Part shown: piece by piece, positions 1 through 12,390 of the stretch
How positions within the stretch are numbered: position 1 is the first letter of the stretch
How the letters are laid out: each line of letters starts with the position of its first letter
Notes under the pieces: generated by a model
Seen by the model: only the letters and a program-made list of their open reading frames with translations
What the model was told of the DNA's origin: nothing
Databases searched by the model: none
Assembly (NCBI RefSeq): GCF_963576615.1
Contig: NC_088717.1
Span: forward strand, 26,811,513-26,875,512
DNA: 64,000 nt
Source: Watersipora subatra
Taxonomy: Eukaryota > Bryozoa > Gymnolaemata > Cheilostomatida > Watersiporidae
Reading direction: 5' to 3'
Translations under genes and position numbers: made by a program

Positions 1-1490
1 GTTGTTGTTGAATAAGGATAAGTTTGTCAAAGTCAATTGGTATGTATGGAAAGATATATAATGTACGTGCAAACATTGCTTATGAAATATATTGCCGGAG
101 ATGAAAACATAGCACCTAGTTCTATCCAGGATTACCGTCAAGTAATATAAGGCTAAATCTACTGTGAGTAATTCTTTGCTGCAAATCTAAAGAACCCAAA
201 TACATAGTAAGTCATATAGTCACATACAAACTAGAAGATCGGTGTGCATGTGATACACATACTACCAATGTAGCTGATGTAGGTAAACACATAGTATGTC
301 ACAGGAGTACATACAGCGTAAATTATACAGGTATATACACCGTGAAGGACTTGAATATTTATACACTAATTGTTGTGACCACATACACGGCAAATTTCAG
401 GAATAGATATACTGTATGTAATGTCAGTGCACACATGTGTGTTATATATTTGTATTATGTATCTTTATGTTATGTATTTGGATGATATATCTTTATGTGA
501 TGTATTTGTATTACAAATAACTATGCTTTGTATTTGTATTACATATATTTATGTAATATATTTGCATTATGTATCTATATGCTATGTATTTGTTTTAAAT
601 ATCTTTATGATATGTATATGCTAAATAAAAAGGATAAAGATTAATTTAAAAAAAATTCCGATTGAGCTTTTTAAATCCATTGAACATTATACCTCCTCTG
701 CAAGAGAGCAGCACAATTTACAGATCACAAATAGCTGTCATGGTAAAAACCGTTTAAGCTCTTTTTTTAACAAAACAAAAAATATAGCAAAGTAATGTCT
801 ATTATGAATAGAAATTCATAAGCTGTCGTATTTAAACCTGGCTGTCATAAGTTTCTTGTGCCGTCACTATATACAATATATAGTGCTTATATATAGTGTT
901 TTCAACTGCCTAGAGTATTGATACTTCAATGCATTTGAGAACTAGGATATAGATTCATCAGATTTGAATATCTTCTATGGATTTTGAACTCATAGATTTA
1001 TGGCAGGATATTTATGACAAATATACCCTAAGCTACTCAAAGGTAACAAAGTCGATAAACACAAACAACTGTTTATTTAGGATAGTCTCAACTTCTTATA
1101 AGACATGGCTAAACAAGTCATTGCTACCAATGTGTCACTTCATATATTCATGTACTAGCTGAATGCTCGGGTTCAATTTGGTAATAAAAAGGTTTATGCG
1201 TAGAATATTTATTTTTAATTAACTTATACAACATCTACCACTCTAACTTTTAAACAAAGGTATTTGTTTATTTGTGTGAGTTTTTGGCCGATGCATAATT
1301 CAAACGGTCAAAAGCTCAAGGCATAGCTAAAACAGGTTGTTGAAAAACATTTCTTACTCCTTATGCTTGACACTGACTCAAGATCTAAACTGGCTTATAA
1401 ACAGTGACAGGTAATGTAGTTGCCATTAGCTAAGTGTTTTCACCCAATGCATGTAAGTAACTTAAGCTAGTAACTAAGCTAATATTTTTT
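1..1490. other. non-coding stretch upstream of the WAP-like gene
   Basis: I see no exon here. The sequence is A+T-rich. Between about 420 and 620 there is a degenerate array built on words like TATGTATTTG and TATCTTTATG, which keeps a 67-codon frame open by chance. From about 1158 to 1450 there is a partial copy of the dispersed repeat called family D below: the head GAATGCTCGGG, then CTTATAAACAGTGACAGGT. Confidence 0.5.
1158..1450 (+). repeat. partial copy of dispersed repeat family D
   Basis: Carries the head GAATGCTCGGG...GGTAATAAAA and, 200 bases later, CTTATAAACAGTGACAGGTAA. Both are shared with copies at 15627, 26430, 35125 (reverse) and 43695. The tRNA-like part and the 3' tail of the family are not visible here. 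Confidence 0.5.
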
Positions 1491-1496
1491 TCTTTA

Positions 1497-1700
1497 TTGT
1501 AATAAGAGCCATGTCAGTCCAAAAGCCAGTTAAAACATTAGGAAAAAACATTGTACCTCACAGGAATCGAACCCATACCTTTGGCTGCGCGGATGTGCAG
1601 CAAAGCGCTTTATCACTAAACCATGCAGCCGCCCTGCAAAGCTTCAGAATAATTGTGCATATAATCATTACACATCTTGATCTCTCATGGCGCATCGGAC
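1497..1700 (-). mobile_element. tRNA-derived SINE
   Basis: Read on the minus strand, it starts near CGCCATGAGAGATCAAGATG. It continues to a tRNA-like A box (GGTTTAGTGATAAAGCG) and B box (GGGTTCGATTCC), then a tail ending GGCTCTTATTACAATAAAG. The same head, boxes and tail recur at 9355, 15405, 25035 and 54230, so this is an interspersed SINE rather than a tRNA gene. No tRNA cloverleaf can be drawn. Confidence 0.75.
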
Positions 1701-1789
1701 TGGAAGGGTGCAAGTATTCCTATTTAACCAATCACTAGTAACTGGACATACAAATGATGACAGACAAACACTTGATTTTATGTATATAG

Positions 1790-2130
1790 ATTATTACTAT
1801 GTACATTATATATAATATATATTCAATTATTGTATATATTGTTTATATAATGTATATTCATGAATAGCATACATTATATATAATATATTATATGCATAAG
1901 AGATATTGATGTATTGTATGTATTATATATTTATTATGTGCAACATATATTTATGTATTATATATTATATATAATATAATTATATATAATATATATTATA
2001 ATAATATATATTATAATATAATTCAAGTATTATATATACTATATATAATATATATTCATGTATTGTATATATCATTTATAATATATATTATATATACAGT
2101 ATATGCTAGGTATATTATATATTCATCATG
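1790..2130. repeat. TA-rich low-complexity tract
   Basis: Almost pure A and T, made of TATAATATATTA and TATATTCATGTATT words. It lies just upstream of the first coding exon of the WAP-like gene. Confidence 0.8.
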
Positions 2131-2246
2131 TATTATAATGTATATAGTGGCTTTTGCTTCATTGACAAGAGCTGACCAAAATATTACATAAACTGCTTTG
2201 ACAAATTTTTTATAATGTTTTACGGTATTTGTTTTTGTTGCAGATT

Positions 2247-2324
2247 ATGAGAGTAGCGTTGTTAATAGCGCTGATGCTGATATTGACGCTGTGTCAAGGT
2301 CAAAGAGCTGCTAGATTACGAAAG
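2247..2324 (+). CDS. WAP-like gene, coding exon 1 (signal peptide)
   Basis: Encodes 26 residues: a hydrophobic signal peptide followed by a basic stretch ending RLRK. The ATG follows TTTTTGTTGCAG|ATT, so the exon probably begins at 2244 by splicing. The donor is AAAG|GTAAAG, phase 0. Confidence 0.8.
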
Positions 2325-5300
2325 GTAAAGAAAGATGTAGTATTTTGTAATAATGTGCATTTGATAAGCAAGTATTTTAACAGCAGTTTTACAGCGTCTT
2401 GTATGTCACAGTCTTCATTAAATAATAATAATAATGATAATAATAATTATGACAAACTATAATAACAATAGATATTGATTTATATTGAAATTACAAAATT
2501 TGACAAAATTGTTTTAAAAGAGGTTGGTTGAATTTAGAAATGCTAATAAAATACCTAAAAAAAAGAATAAAGACATAACCATAACAGGCGGATGACAGGT
2601 GCCCTAGATTGATCTAATCATTAAGATATATGTTCTTCGAAGGTAATTGAGATCGTGCCTCTATGTGCTAAATAGTTTGTTAAATAAAGTCTTTTATTCT
2701 TCGTCTAACAAATCCTGAATGCAGACTATTCGAATATGAACCAATTCTATTTTGGAATGGAAGCAGGAAAAAGATAAACAATCCAGAATATCAAAGGCTA
2801 TTTAACTTTTGTACTAGCAGCTGCATTCTAGACAGCTCAAAATTTACATTTCAACTGGCAACATCTGGAGAAAGTTATCAATAACAAACGTATTCCTTAT
2901 TATTTGCCAACATCATGAGCCAGTAGGCGAAGAACAGTTCTAAGTCTCGGTTAAAAGCTGAGCTCTCACTTTTAGGCAGTAACAATGTTTAAAGCTATTC
3001 AAACTCCCATGAGACTGCAATGCACAGTCTGGCTACATGGCCAAACCTCTGAAGATGCAGGTACACTCTCATCTGTGTAAAAGCTTTGCTTTCCTTTGCT
3101 ATGTCTATTCCACGCTAATTTTTCTCTTTTCGGCAAAATATTGTAGGTTCAATGCTCAGGGATTGCTATCTTTTCTCTACTAGCAAACTTGTCAGTTAGT
3201 TCCATGTAAGATAATTCTATTGTAAGGTTTTAACAACAATTGATGTAATTAAAAGCTTATCTTATATTCTTAGATATAACCAACAGCTCCTAAGGATAAG
3301 TAAATGAACAAAATCATAATTAACCACTTTCAGGCTAGCAGCAATTGTCGGAAGGACTCCAATATAGTTATACATGAGACTACATGATTACATATCTCCA
3401 CATACATGTATATCTTATTCAGATGTGAGATCCTATAGCTCATCACAAAATAATCGTATTTATTGTATTCCTCTGAAGGTCATGATAATATTGTAACTTT
3501 AACAGCTGATACCCTCAAGAATTGAATTTTATTTCCTAGCTCCGAATGGCGAGGTACTTTGTACAATGCTACGAATGCTCCTTTGAACTTTGGTTACCAG
3601 TAATTATATCGGCATCATAAAATGGGTTTCACTCCTTTGTGCTTTGCTCGAGATCTACAGCTAATCAAACCTTTACACAAGGCTGATTTACACCTGACCT
3701 ACACTCGCTACATACCTCTTGCGTATATCAGATAAGCACCTGATAACCACCCATCCTTGTTCCACAAGACTGATAATTTGTAATATTTCTGGTTTTATAG
3801 AAGTCTTGAGGTTATGAGTTTGACACAATTTTTTTTCCATTTCTCATTCAGCTCTATTTAAACTTAAAATGAGTTACTTTTAAGATTTCAAGTGTTTTTG
3901 TTTTTATAGTTTATACCATATTTTGGTTTTTTAATGAAAGTATGTAGATAAGAATTATGATGTGACACTGTGAAGGTCAAGTGGGTGCATACAATAGGAT
4001 AACAATAGGCTATATGTAACCTCTACATGGAGATTAGCAAAGCTGAAACACTAACTGGTGCAATAAAACGTGACTCTCAAAAACGGCTATAGCGACAAGT
4101 CCTGCAAAAAAATCACTATAGCAAAAACAAACCGCAAGAACAAAAAGGCTATAGCATAGGAAAATGTTAGCTGTACGCAAAAACTATCCTCCGCCTGTTT
4201 GAGTAGCAAAGACTGAACAGCAACAGGCTGCATCAGCATGTAACCTTACAAGCAAAACATATAAGAAACAAGTGACTCAAAAATACACCATGATTCAAAT
4301 ATAGTTTTAGCGACTGTATGTTGTGGTAGGATGTTGCAAAACGCAGATTAGACTAAATGTGACCATGTTACTTAAATGTGATAGCATGATAGCTAAGTAT
4401 TATCAGCTAGCGTTTTAAGATGGTGTTAAAAGTTAATGAAAATGATATAAATAAAATAATACAGTTAACAGAGTACTTTAACATAAATTTACTCATTCAT
4501 CAATCTTCATTGCTTTACGACTGGCAGCTCCATGACTGTCAATATTCCGGTGAAAAAAAATCAAGGAGATAAGAAATTATCCAAGTTTTTCTTAGGACAC
4601 TTACAATGTGTCGTTTTTGCAGTTTCTAGAGACAACAGGTCTCCTCCTACCTAGACTAGAGCATAAACAGCATTTTAATGTACCTGTTTGCTATAGAAGG
4701 TTGTCTGTCGCTGTAGTGTAATGTATCTGTATGCTATAGAAGGTTGTATGTCGCTGTAGTGTAATGTATCTGTATGCTATAGAAGGTTGTATGTCGCTGT
4801 AGTGTAATGTATCTGTATGCTATAGAAGGTTGTATGTCGCTGTAGTGTAATGTATCTGTATGCTATAGAAGGTTGTATGTCGCTGTAGTGTAATGTATCT
4901 GTATGCTATAGAAGGTTGTCTGTCGCTGTAGTGTAATGTATCTGTATGCTATAGAAGGTTGTATGTCGCTGTAGTGTAATGTATCTGTATGCTATCGAAG
5001 GTTGTCTGTCGCTGTAGTGTAATGTATCTGTATGCTATAGAGGGTTGTCTGTCGCTGTAGGGTAATGTATCTGTATGCTATAGAAGGTTGTATGTCACTG
5101 TAGTGTAACGTATCTGTCTGCTATAGAAGGTTGTCTGTCGCTGTAGTGTAATGTATCTGTATGCTATAGAAGGTTGTATGTCGCTGTAGTGTAATGTATC
5201 TGTATGCTATAGAAGGTTGTATGTCGCTGTAGTGTAATGTATCTGTATGCTATAGAAGGTTGTATGTCGCTGTAGTGTAATGTATCTGTATGCTATAGAA

Positions 5301-8300
5301 GGTTGTCTGTCGCTGTAGTGTAATGTATCTGTATGCTATAGAAGGTTGTATGTCGCTGTAGTGTAATGTATCTGTATGCTATAGAAGGTTGTATGTCGCT
5401 GTAGTGTAATGTATCTGTTTGCTATCGAAGGTTGTATGTCGCTGTAGTGTAATGTATCTGTATGCTATCGAAGGTTGTCTGTCACTGTAGTGTAATGTAT
5501 CTGTATGCTATAGAGGGTTGTCTGTCGCTGTAGGGTAATGTATCTGTATGCTATAGAAGGTTGTATGTCACTGTAGTGTAACGTATCTGTATGCTATAGA
5601 AGGTTGTCTGTCGCTGTAGTGTAATGTATCTGTATGCTATAGAAGGTTGCCTGTCACTGCAGTGTAATGTATTTGTATGCTATAGAGGGTTGTCTGTCGC
5701 TGTAGTGTAATGTATCTGTATGCCACAGAAGGATGCCTGTCCAGCACCAGGTGATATCAGACTGAGATTGAGATCACCCATGAAGGAGAACTTCTACCGA
5801 GGTTCGTGTGAGCAAAGGGCTGCACAAAGAGACACTTGCAGGCAACGCATGTCCTGCTGCGAGAACTTCCTAGGTGATCTGCTCTGCGTACGAGCACGAA
5901 ACTACTTTCCAAAGTTTCCTTTACAAAATGCTCCTCTTCCCAGCTTTCCACCGCTGCCTCCCATGTTTGATATGATGCAAAATGGTGAGTTGTTGATTAC
6001 AAAAATATTATAAACATAAGCGATAAGGAATTATGATTTTAGCGCACTACCTCAATGTCAAGGTCGTTAGCTGTACAGTTTCCCATATCCTCTAGTTGTA
6101 ACGTTGTACAGTAGAGGCTCCCTAAAACACAAATAATCTGTTCCGAGAACATTTATGTTATGGAGATTTAATGTTGTATGAACAATAAAATACATGTAAA
6201 TTGTCTAATCTGTTCCAAGATTATCTCAAACTCCCCCATTTGGTTTTCAAATAGGAAAAAACTAAACTACATGTACATTTTTAATACAATGACTGTACAG
6301 TAACTGTGGTATTACTGGTTTGCTTCGACAACTTTTCTCTTATCACTTTCACTTGGTTTAGATTCATGATTATGATGATTTTAAGTTGAGTTAAGGGCAC
6401 AACTTCAATGTTGATATAAATAAAAAAATTTAACTTTTTTGTAGGCAGCAACGTCTATGCTGCGAAATAATTTTCTATGTTTAAACCAAAGTAAGACAAA
6501 ACTATATATTTACAGTATATGATAGGGGCAGTCAGAACTGTAAGTGATATGCAGTAGGAAAACGAGTCTGGATCTGTATCTGTCCCTAGTATAGCCTATA
6601 TTGATTGGATTATAAGCTTTCGAAAAGCACTTGTGAAACTGAGCAAGGAGCCTAAAGTGGTTCTCTAACGAGTAATCGAACCTTTCTAGATAAATTCCTC
6701 ATCTTTTGTGGGTGGCTACAAGTAGGTAGCCACAAGTGGTTGTCCGACCCTTAAAACTGCGACAGATTACCTCCTAACAACGCCTTATGTCTAAGTTACA
6801 ATCCTTTGTCTTGCGCAGATGTAGAACAGAGGAATCCACTGTGTCCAGCACCCAAGCCATTGTTTGAACAGTGCAGTAGAGATATGGCAGCCAAAATGTG
6901 CAGCTTTGACTTCGAATGCTCCAATGGCAGGTATGTATACAGTTGGTTTACACGTTTATATGTAGTAGTATAAGAAAGATGAAACAAATCTAAGCAAAAA
7001 ATCTTGAGGAATACTTAATAAGCAAGATAAGATTTTTATGACTTTTGTAGCTGAAAATAATAGAAATAAACAGCATCTAGTAAAAATGAAAGCAAACTTT
7101 GTCAACGTCAATATTATTGTGACAGCAATGAGAGCAACAGAAACATAACATGCCAACATTTAGCCCTTGATTGCTACTAACACACGACTACAACTATTAC
7201 ACTATCACAACTAGTACACACCCAAAACTAATACGCCTCCAACAGCTGATATACGCTCATAACTAATACATCTGCAGATAAAACAACCACAATGAGCTAA
7301 ACAGTAAAATATAGTTCTCTTTTAGAGTTTGCTGCCCGGATCCATGCCCTTCAGATCTGCTGTCGATGAAGTATTGTCTCCTCCCTGTCTCAAGCGCGCA
7401 AGCTCAAGTCCCGCCTCCGCCGGTTGGTGCAGTCTCGGCCCCAGCTGACCCTATAAACGAAGGAATTAGAAGCAAGACCCCACAGGCTGTCACAACGAAA
7501 ACTGCAACTACTGGTAACTAACACCAAATCAGCGGTTGTTCAGTCGCTCTCATTACCGAACCCCCTATGGCTATAGAGGGTAACCTCACACTCTTGTTTT
7601 CAATGAAACATCAAAGACTCATAACATAAAAAACAGAATGATATGTTCAGAATATATAAAAACAATATTTTATTGGAAGGTCACTTTAAGAAGAGTCTAA
7701 CGTTTTCGCACAGCATCAACATATAAAAACATACCACTTCATGATATTTGACTTTTTTCTCTTTCTGATCGTCTCTATCATCTGATCGATCTTATCTATT
7801 GTTTTCTCGGGGATGAGTAAAATGCCCTGATCATCTTGAGTATTGATGGCGCTACAATATTTGCTGTTGATATATAGAAGCAATTAAAATCTGGATTCAC
7901 TTAGTATTAATTGTTGTGGAACATCGCTCAATCAGATTATGGGTTTTATAATAAAATTAATAATCAAAGAGTAATAATGTTGAAACACACAGTTTTTTGC
8001 TAAAGTCTAGATCAACTTTTGGATCTTTGTTTGAAATCTCTTCAAGCCATAGCTAGACAATAGACCTCATTTCATTACAATCAGCTAACGATGTCTAATG
8101 CTGCACAGAACCAACATGTACATGCATGTACATGCATCAGTGCATTACCAACAAGAGCACACAATTCATCGGTCCAATAATAGGAAAGCGTGTAAACTTT
8201 GGTTTTATTCTAAATTGAGAAAAAGAAAAAACTATCACGGAGTAAAAGCCTCATGTACTGGTAACTGATAAACCTGCGCCATAAAAAGTGGACGTTGGTT

Positions 8301-9798
8301 GAACAGTAGAGAGCTTGGGTTGGGATGAAACTTGTCAAACACGCTTCAACAATACCGTCAATCAAGAAGTCTTGCTTTAAATTTACTTCACTCAAGTTAC
8401 TTTCAACTGGCTGTGAAATCTGATAATTGACAGGTGTCAATGCATGGCAGTAGGTACTAGGGGTGTTAGCAAGCATCGCAAAGTAATGACAGGTGTCAAC
8501 AGGCAATAGCAGGTACAAATATGTATCAGCAGGCATTAGAAGGTATTTGCAGGCACAGTAATGATGTCAATAATTGTCAATTATTAACATATATCATAAG
8601 CCAAAGTAAAACACTTACAAGACTCAAATGATTTGGTCAGCCGATTGCCACCTGGCATCAGTGTAACCTTTCAATGTTGTAGACTAAGTACTCTATGGTA
8701 ATGTTGCCAACTCTTTGCTTTACAGGTGATATTATATCTCCCCATCCCAGCTGCCCAGCTTTAGAGAAGCCAGGTGAAAATTGTAACGAAGATGGAAGCC
8801 AGTGCGCTGTGGCCTGCGCCTCTTACGACCCCAGTTATAACGAATGTGCTGACAACTCCGAGTGTACTGCTGACAGGTTTGTAACATGCTGTAAAGTAAT
8901 CATCATACTATGCAGCAGTTGATCAAAGTTATATTTGTTTGACAACAAAATATCTTGTCCTAAAAAAGGAAAGAGCGACTAAAGGAAGCTCATTTACTAA
9001 AAGTCATGGTTGGTCGAGATCCTAAAAGTTCAAACTCGCTAAAGTTTAAAGCTCTGATATTTGTAAGTAGTGTCTGCACTTCACAAAATCAACATCTTTG
9101 AATCTGCAGAAGTCTCATTCTATGCAATAGTGAATCATGGGTCAAGATTAATTTTTGTGACTAAATTGCAGAATTCAAATGTTGTGTACTTTTACATCAA
9201 TCTTTTGTTTTTTAAGTTTACCAATTATAGAAAAGTTTTGAAACAAACTTTCTACTTTTTATATTTCTTGCATTGTGTTAGTATACCTACATTTTGACAG
9301 TACTATAACTGCTGTCCCAACTATAGGGCAGTTAAAGGTAAAGATAATCTCTATTATAACAAGAGCCCTGTCTGTCCGTCCGTAGTCATGTTAAATACGT
9401 TAGAAAAAATTGCATCATACAGGAATCAAACCCAGATATTGAGACTTGAATCCAAACGCCCTACCATGTGCGTCACTCAACCATCATGCTTCAGCTAAGA
9501 ATAATTGTGTACATAGCTATTACACATGACGATCTCTCATGGCGCATGGGACTGTCTGTATACTAGTGATAATAAACTACACAACACTCTACTGGAGTTC
9601 ATATGTAACAGAGTTTAGATAGATAATCGTTTATTGCTAGGAGACACACAGCAAGCTTGATTAGATCTAACACACAACAGAACGATTAATATATCATACT
9701 GCTTTTACAGAGTTTGCTGCCAAGACCCATGTCCTAACTCTCCATTGAAACTTTGCTTTCCTATGGACCGGAAGACAGGCCGTGTCACAGTTCCATAA
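2247..9798 (+). CDS. secreted three-domain WAP-like cysteine-rich protein (whole gene, six coding exons)
   Basis: Joining 2247-2324, 5729-5984, 6819-6930, 7326-7513, 8726-8876 and 9711-9798 gives 873 bases, 290 residues and a TAA stop. All junctions are GT-AG and keep phase. Residues 1-19 are a signal peptide (MRVALLIALMLILTLCQGQ), so the product is secreted. Three cysteine clusters follow. Cluster 1 (from C30, CPAPGD...C...C...CC...C) is divergent. Cluster 2 (C120-C166) has the spacing C-x9-C-x8-C-x5-C-x5-CC-x3-C plus a late Cys, as in WAP four-disulphide-core domains. Cluster 3 (C221-C269) is similar with an added Cys pair. A proline-rich linker follows cluster 1, and a Ser/Thr/Pro linker follows cluster 2. 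WAP proteins are typically protease inhibitors, antimicrobial or shell/cuticle matrix proteins; which applies here cannot be told. The start is the first in-frame ATG, three bases after a 3' splice-like TTTTTGTTGCAG, so a non-coding 5' exon is likely. Confidence 0.85.
2325..4677. other. first coding intron of the WAP-like gene, unique part
   Basis: Intron sequence between exons 1 and 2. Apart from short A-rich runs near 2430-2560 and a few CTATAGC words around 4080-4155, I see no exon, RNA gene or clear mobile element in it. Confidence 0.5.
4678..5728 (+). repeat. 43-bp minisatellite ending at a splice acceptor
   Basis: About 24 copies of a 43-base unit containing CTATAGAAGGTTGTATGTCG and CTGTAGTGTAATGTATCTGT. 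The point variants (TATGTC/TCTGTC, TAGAAGG/TCGAAGG/TAGAGGG) recur in blocks, as expected from unequal exchange. The last, diverged copy carries the CAG acceptor and the first bases of coding exon 2 (5729). Confidence 0.95.
5729..5984 (+). CDS. WAP-like gene, coding exon 2 (cysteine cluster 1)
   Basis: Encodes residues 27-111: KDACPAPGD, then C...C...CC...C, then a linker rich in Pro and Phe. The acceptor is TGCCACAG|AAGGATGCC and the donor AATG|GTGAGT. The acceptor and the first 13 exon bases form a diverged copy of the adjoining 43-bp minisatellite unit. Confidence 0.85.
6107..6260. repeat. possible fragment of a TA-inserting MITE
   Basis: TACAGTAGAGGCTC near 6109 recurs at about 32523, where it is followed by related sequence (AATGTAAATT, TTATGTTA). 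A TA next to CAGT is usual for Tc1/mariner-type ends. No matching far end was found. Confidence 0.3.
6819..6930 (+). CDS. WAP-like gene, coding exon 3 (first half of cluster 2)
   Basis: Encodes residues 112-148 and two bases of codon 149, with C120, C130, C139 and C145. Acceptor CTTGCGCAG|AT, donor GGCAG|GTATGT. It enters with two bases of a split codon and leaves with two, exactly as exon 5 does. Confidence 0.85.
7326..7513 (+). CDS. WAP-like gene, coding exon 4 (second half of cluster 2 and linker)
   Basis: Starts AGTTTGCTGCC (R-V-C-C, C151/C152), then CPDPCP and C166, then a long Pro/Ala/Val and Thr linker. Acceptor CTCTTTTAG|AG, donor ACTG|GTAACT. Confidence 0.85.
8726..8876 (+). CDS. 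WAP-like gene, coding exon 5 (first half of cluster 3)
   Basis: Encodes residues 213-261 with C221, C231, C238, C242, C252 and C258. Acceptor GCTTTACAG|GT, donor GACAG|GTTTGT. Confidence 0.85.
9355..9555 (-). mobile_element. tRNA-derived SINE in the last intron of the WAP-like gene
   Basis: Same family as the copy at 1497. On the minus strand it has a GCGCCATGAGAGATCGTCAT head, a B-box-like GGGTTTGATTCC and a GGCTCTTGTTATAATAGAG tail. The A box is degraded. Confidence 0.65.
9711..9798 (+). CDS. WAP-like gene, coding exon 6 (end of cluster 3 and C-terminus)
   Basis: Starts AGTTTGCTGCC like exon 4, encodes V-C-C-Q-D-P-C-P and ends VTVP-stop. Acceptor GCTTTTACAG|AG. The protein stops shortly after the last core cysteines. 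Confidence 0.85.
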
Positions 9799-9894
9799 CT
9801 AACTCGAGGTATGGACACCTAGAAGTGTACTACCTTCTGAGAACTGGACAGACAGTTGTCTCTAAATACTGCCAATAAGAATCAAAATGCACTC

Positions 9895-9900
9895 AATAAA
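9895..9900 (+). promoter_or_regulatory. poly(A) signal of the WAP-like gene
   Basis: AATAAA about 97 bases after the TAA stop, followed by a T-rich stretch near 9917. This gives a short 3' UTR. An AATAAG variant sits at 9873. Confidence 0.6.
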
Positions 9901-10251
9901 TATCTGTCCCAAAATATGTTTTATTTTCTAATGTAATGAAGCTGTAACTTGGTATATTTCTTCCCAGACTAAAATGGTTTTAAATATGAAGTCGTAGTTT
10001 GAATAATACTTGTTTGCCAGCTATTTGCTTCAGTCTACAATGCTTTAGGAATACTATACTGTAATTTTGCAGATAAAATGATAGTCACTATTTATATTTA
10101 GTATTTATATAACTACCTGTATAAGTACTAGTTTCAGTAGTACATTTTATCTTCCATTATTTATTATCTGAAAAATTCCATTAGTAATATGTAAATCCTG
10201 AAATGATAAACAAAGAGATTGGATATTATTGTTTATTAAATATCTAGTACA

Positions 10252-10398
10252 AGCTGGTATGAACTCATGCTGGTATGAACTTGTGGTGGTATGAACTCAT
10301 GTTAGTATGAACTTGTGGTGGTATGAACTCATGTTAGTATGAACTCATGTTAGTATGAACTCATGTTAGTACGAACTCATGGTGGTATGAACTCATCC
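10252..10398. repeat. 15-bp tandem repeat
   Basis: About nine imperfect copies of GGTATGAACTCATGT or TAGTATGAACTCATG. Confidence 0.8.
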
Positions 10399-11559
10399 TG
10401 ACATGTATTATTTCAAAATAAAGTGGCTAATCAGAGAATTTATATCTTGAGCACTAGTAAAAACATCATAAGCTTTTAATTAGCGATTATGGTAAAATTT
10501 TGTTACGAACTTAAAAATTAATATAACATTCATTGAGTTTTCGCGTAACAATTTAAATCAAAACTTATTAAACTTTGTTTTTTTTACAAATACAATGATA
10601 AATTAAAGTAAACTCTATTTTGGTTAAAATAAAATTGGAACTATATTAATATGTAGCTCTATATACAATTCAATTTGACCGCAGATATTTAAAAAAGTCT
10701 CGGTTTTAATACGAAAAAAACTGTATAACCATGATAGTTCATTCGTGAGCAATATTGCCAGAGACATGAAAGGAAGAGACTTGCCTAAGGCACTGTTAAG
10801 ATGAGTTTGATGGAATATTAAATGAGAATTATACGCAGAAAGTGGTCTAAGAGTGTATAATAATCTGAAGGGAAGTGATTAATTACTAGCTAGTGAGGGC
10901 ATGGCACGGTACACAGCCCATAAGGTAGATGAGAATACCCTTCCTCTAAAACAAGCTAGTTATTATCATACGCTTGTTTGTAGGAACAATGAACAAGACT
11001 TTCGACATCTCTCCAGCTTGTAGACCTGAAGGGATAACCGGACTCAGTGTTTAAGCATACCCAGAAAAACAATCATGCTTTTAGTTTTGATATACATAAT
11101 GTACATGTGCATATACAGAGGACATTTGGATCTTTTTAGGAGATGCTCATGACGTAAGAATACATGGTTTTCGTTTTATCTCTATATACTATTTACTTCT
11201 AAATTGATTTTCGCTTTTTTTCACAAGTCAGGGGGCTAAACCGATTCTTCGAGCAGTGAAGCCCCTTTGATGATGTTTGCTAGTATGGCGTATTCTCCCC
11301 AAAGCTTTCTTTCATCTAACATTAACACATTAGCATTAATATTACGGCTTGGATACACAACAATGATAAAAAATTATGTTTAAATGGAGGTGAGATGGGC
11401 TGAAGCAATGGCAGATGTCCTCAAGATAGTCTAGTACATAGCAATCAATTTTTATTTTTTTTAAATAATTGGTTCAAGGCATTGATTTCAAAATAAAGTT
11501 AAATGCTCAAAAACGGTTGTCAAGAGTTTGTGCAGGTAATTCTTGAAGTGTAACACAAT

Positions 11560-11830
11560 TTTTTACACCTGTTTGGTAAACTATGTGAGGTAGGTAAGTG
11601 TTACACCTGTAGGGTGGACTATGTGAGGTAGCTAAGTGTTACACTTCTAGGGTGGAATATGTGAGGTAGGTAAGTGTTACACCTGTCTGGTAAACTATGT
11701 GCGGTAGGTAAGTATTACACTTGTAGGGTGGACTATGTGAGGTAGGTAAGTGTTACACCTGTAGGGTAGACTATGTAAGATAGGTAAGTGTTACACCTGT
11801 AGGGTAGACTATGTGAAGTAGGTAAGTGGT
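11560..11830. repeat. 38-bp tandem repeat
   Basis: About seven imperfect units combining GGTAAGTGTTACACCTGTAG and GGTGGACTATGTGAGGTA. Confidence 0.85.
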
Positions 11831-12003
11831 AGTTGATGTATGCAGACATTACATAAATTATACTCTACTAAACATGTTATTCATATCTAACTCATCTTAT
11901 GACTGGCATCTTATAACTCATCTTATGGTGACATAACTAGAGATTTAATAAAACAGTTGAGATAGTTAAATAATAAGATACAATTGTACATCAGAACATT
12001 AGT

Positions 12004-12120
12004 GTATCTCTTGTATATTGTATGTAAAACTTTTATTGGTATTGATAACCATCAGTAAAATGATGCTTTTCATTACATACCGAAAGAAAGAAACGAAATG
12101 AATAGACAGAAGCCAGGAAA
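12004..12120. repeat. dispersed repeat shared with 16800-16920
   Basis: TTTTATTGGTATTGATAA, then TAAAATGATGCTTTTCAT, and an A-rich region containing GAACAGACA-like words occur in the same order in both places, about 4.8 kb apart. No ends or family could be recognised. Confidence 0.55.
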
Positions 12121-12251
12121 TATTAATTATTATTATAATATATTAATAATATATTTATATTATATATAAAAATATTATTAATATTACATTAGGTTATTAA
12201 TATCAAATCTTGTTTGTTATCAGTATAGCCATAAGGCCACATAATATGCTA

Positions 12252-12390
12252 TGCAAACTTTTACTATCAGAGTCATAGAACACGAGCTATGTACTGTTAC
12301 TATCAGAGTCATAGGACACAGGCTATGTAAACTGTTACTATCAGAGTCATAAGACACAGGCTATGTAAACTGTTACTAACAGAGTCATAA
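12252..12390. repeat. 38-bp tandem repeat
   Basis: Four imperfect units built from TGTTACTATCAGAGTCATAG and GACACAGGCTATGTAAAC. Confidence 0.8.

Noticed and set aside
421-624. 67-codon frame
   Set aside because: Low-complexity TA-rich array; Tyr/Ile/Cys-only composition.
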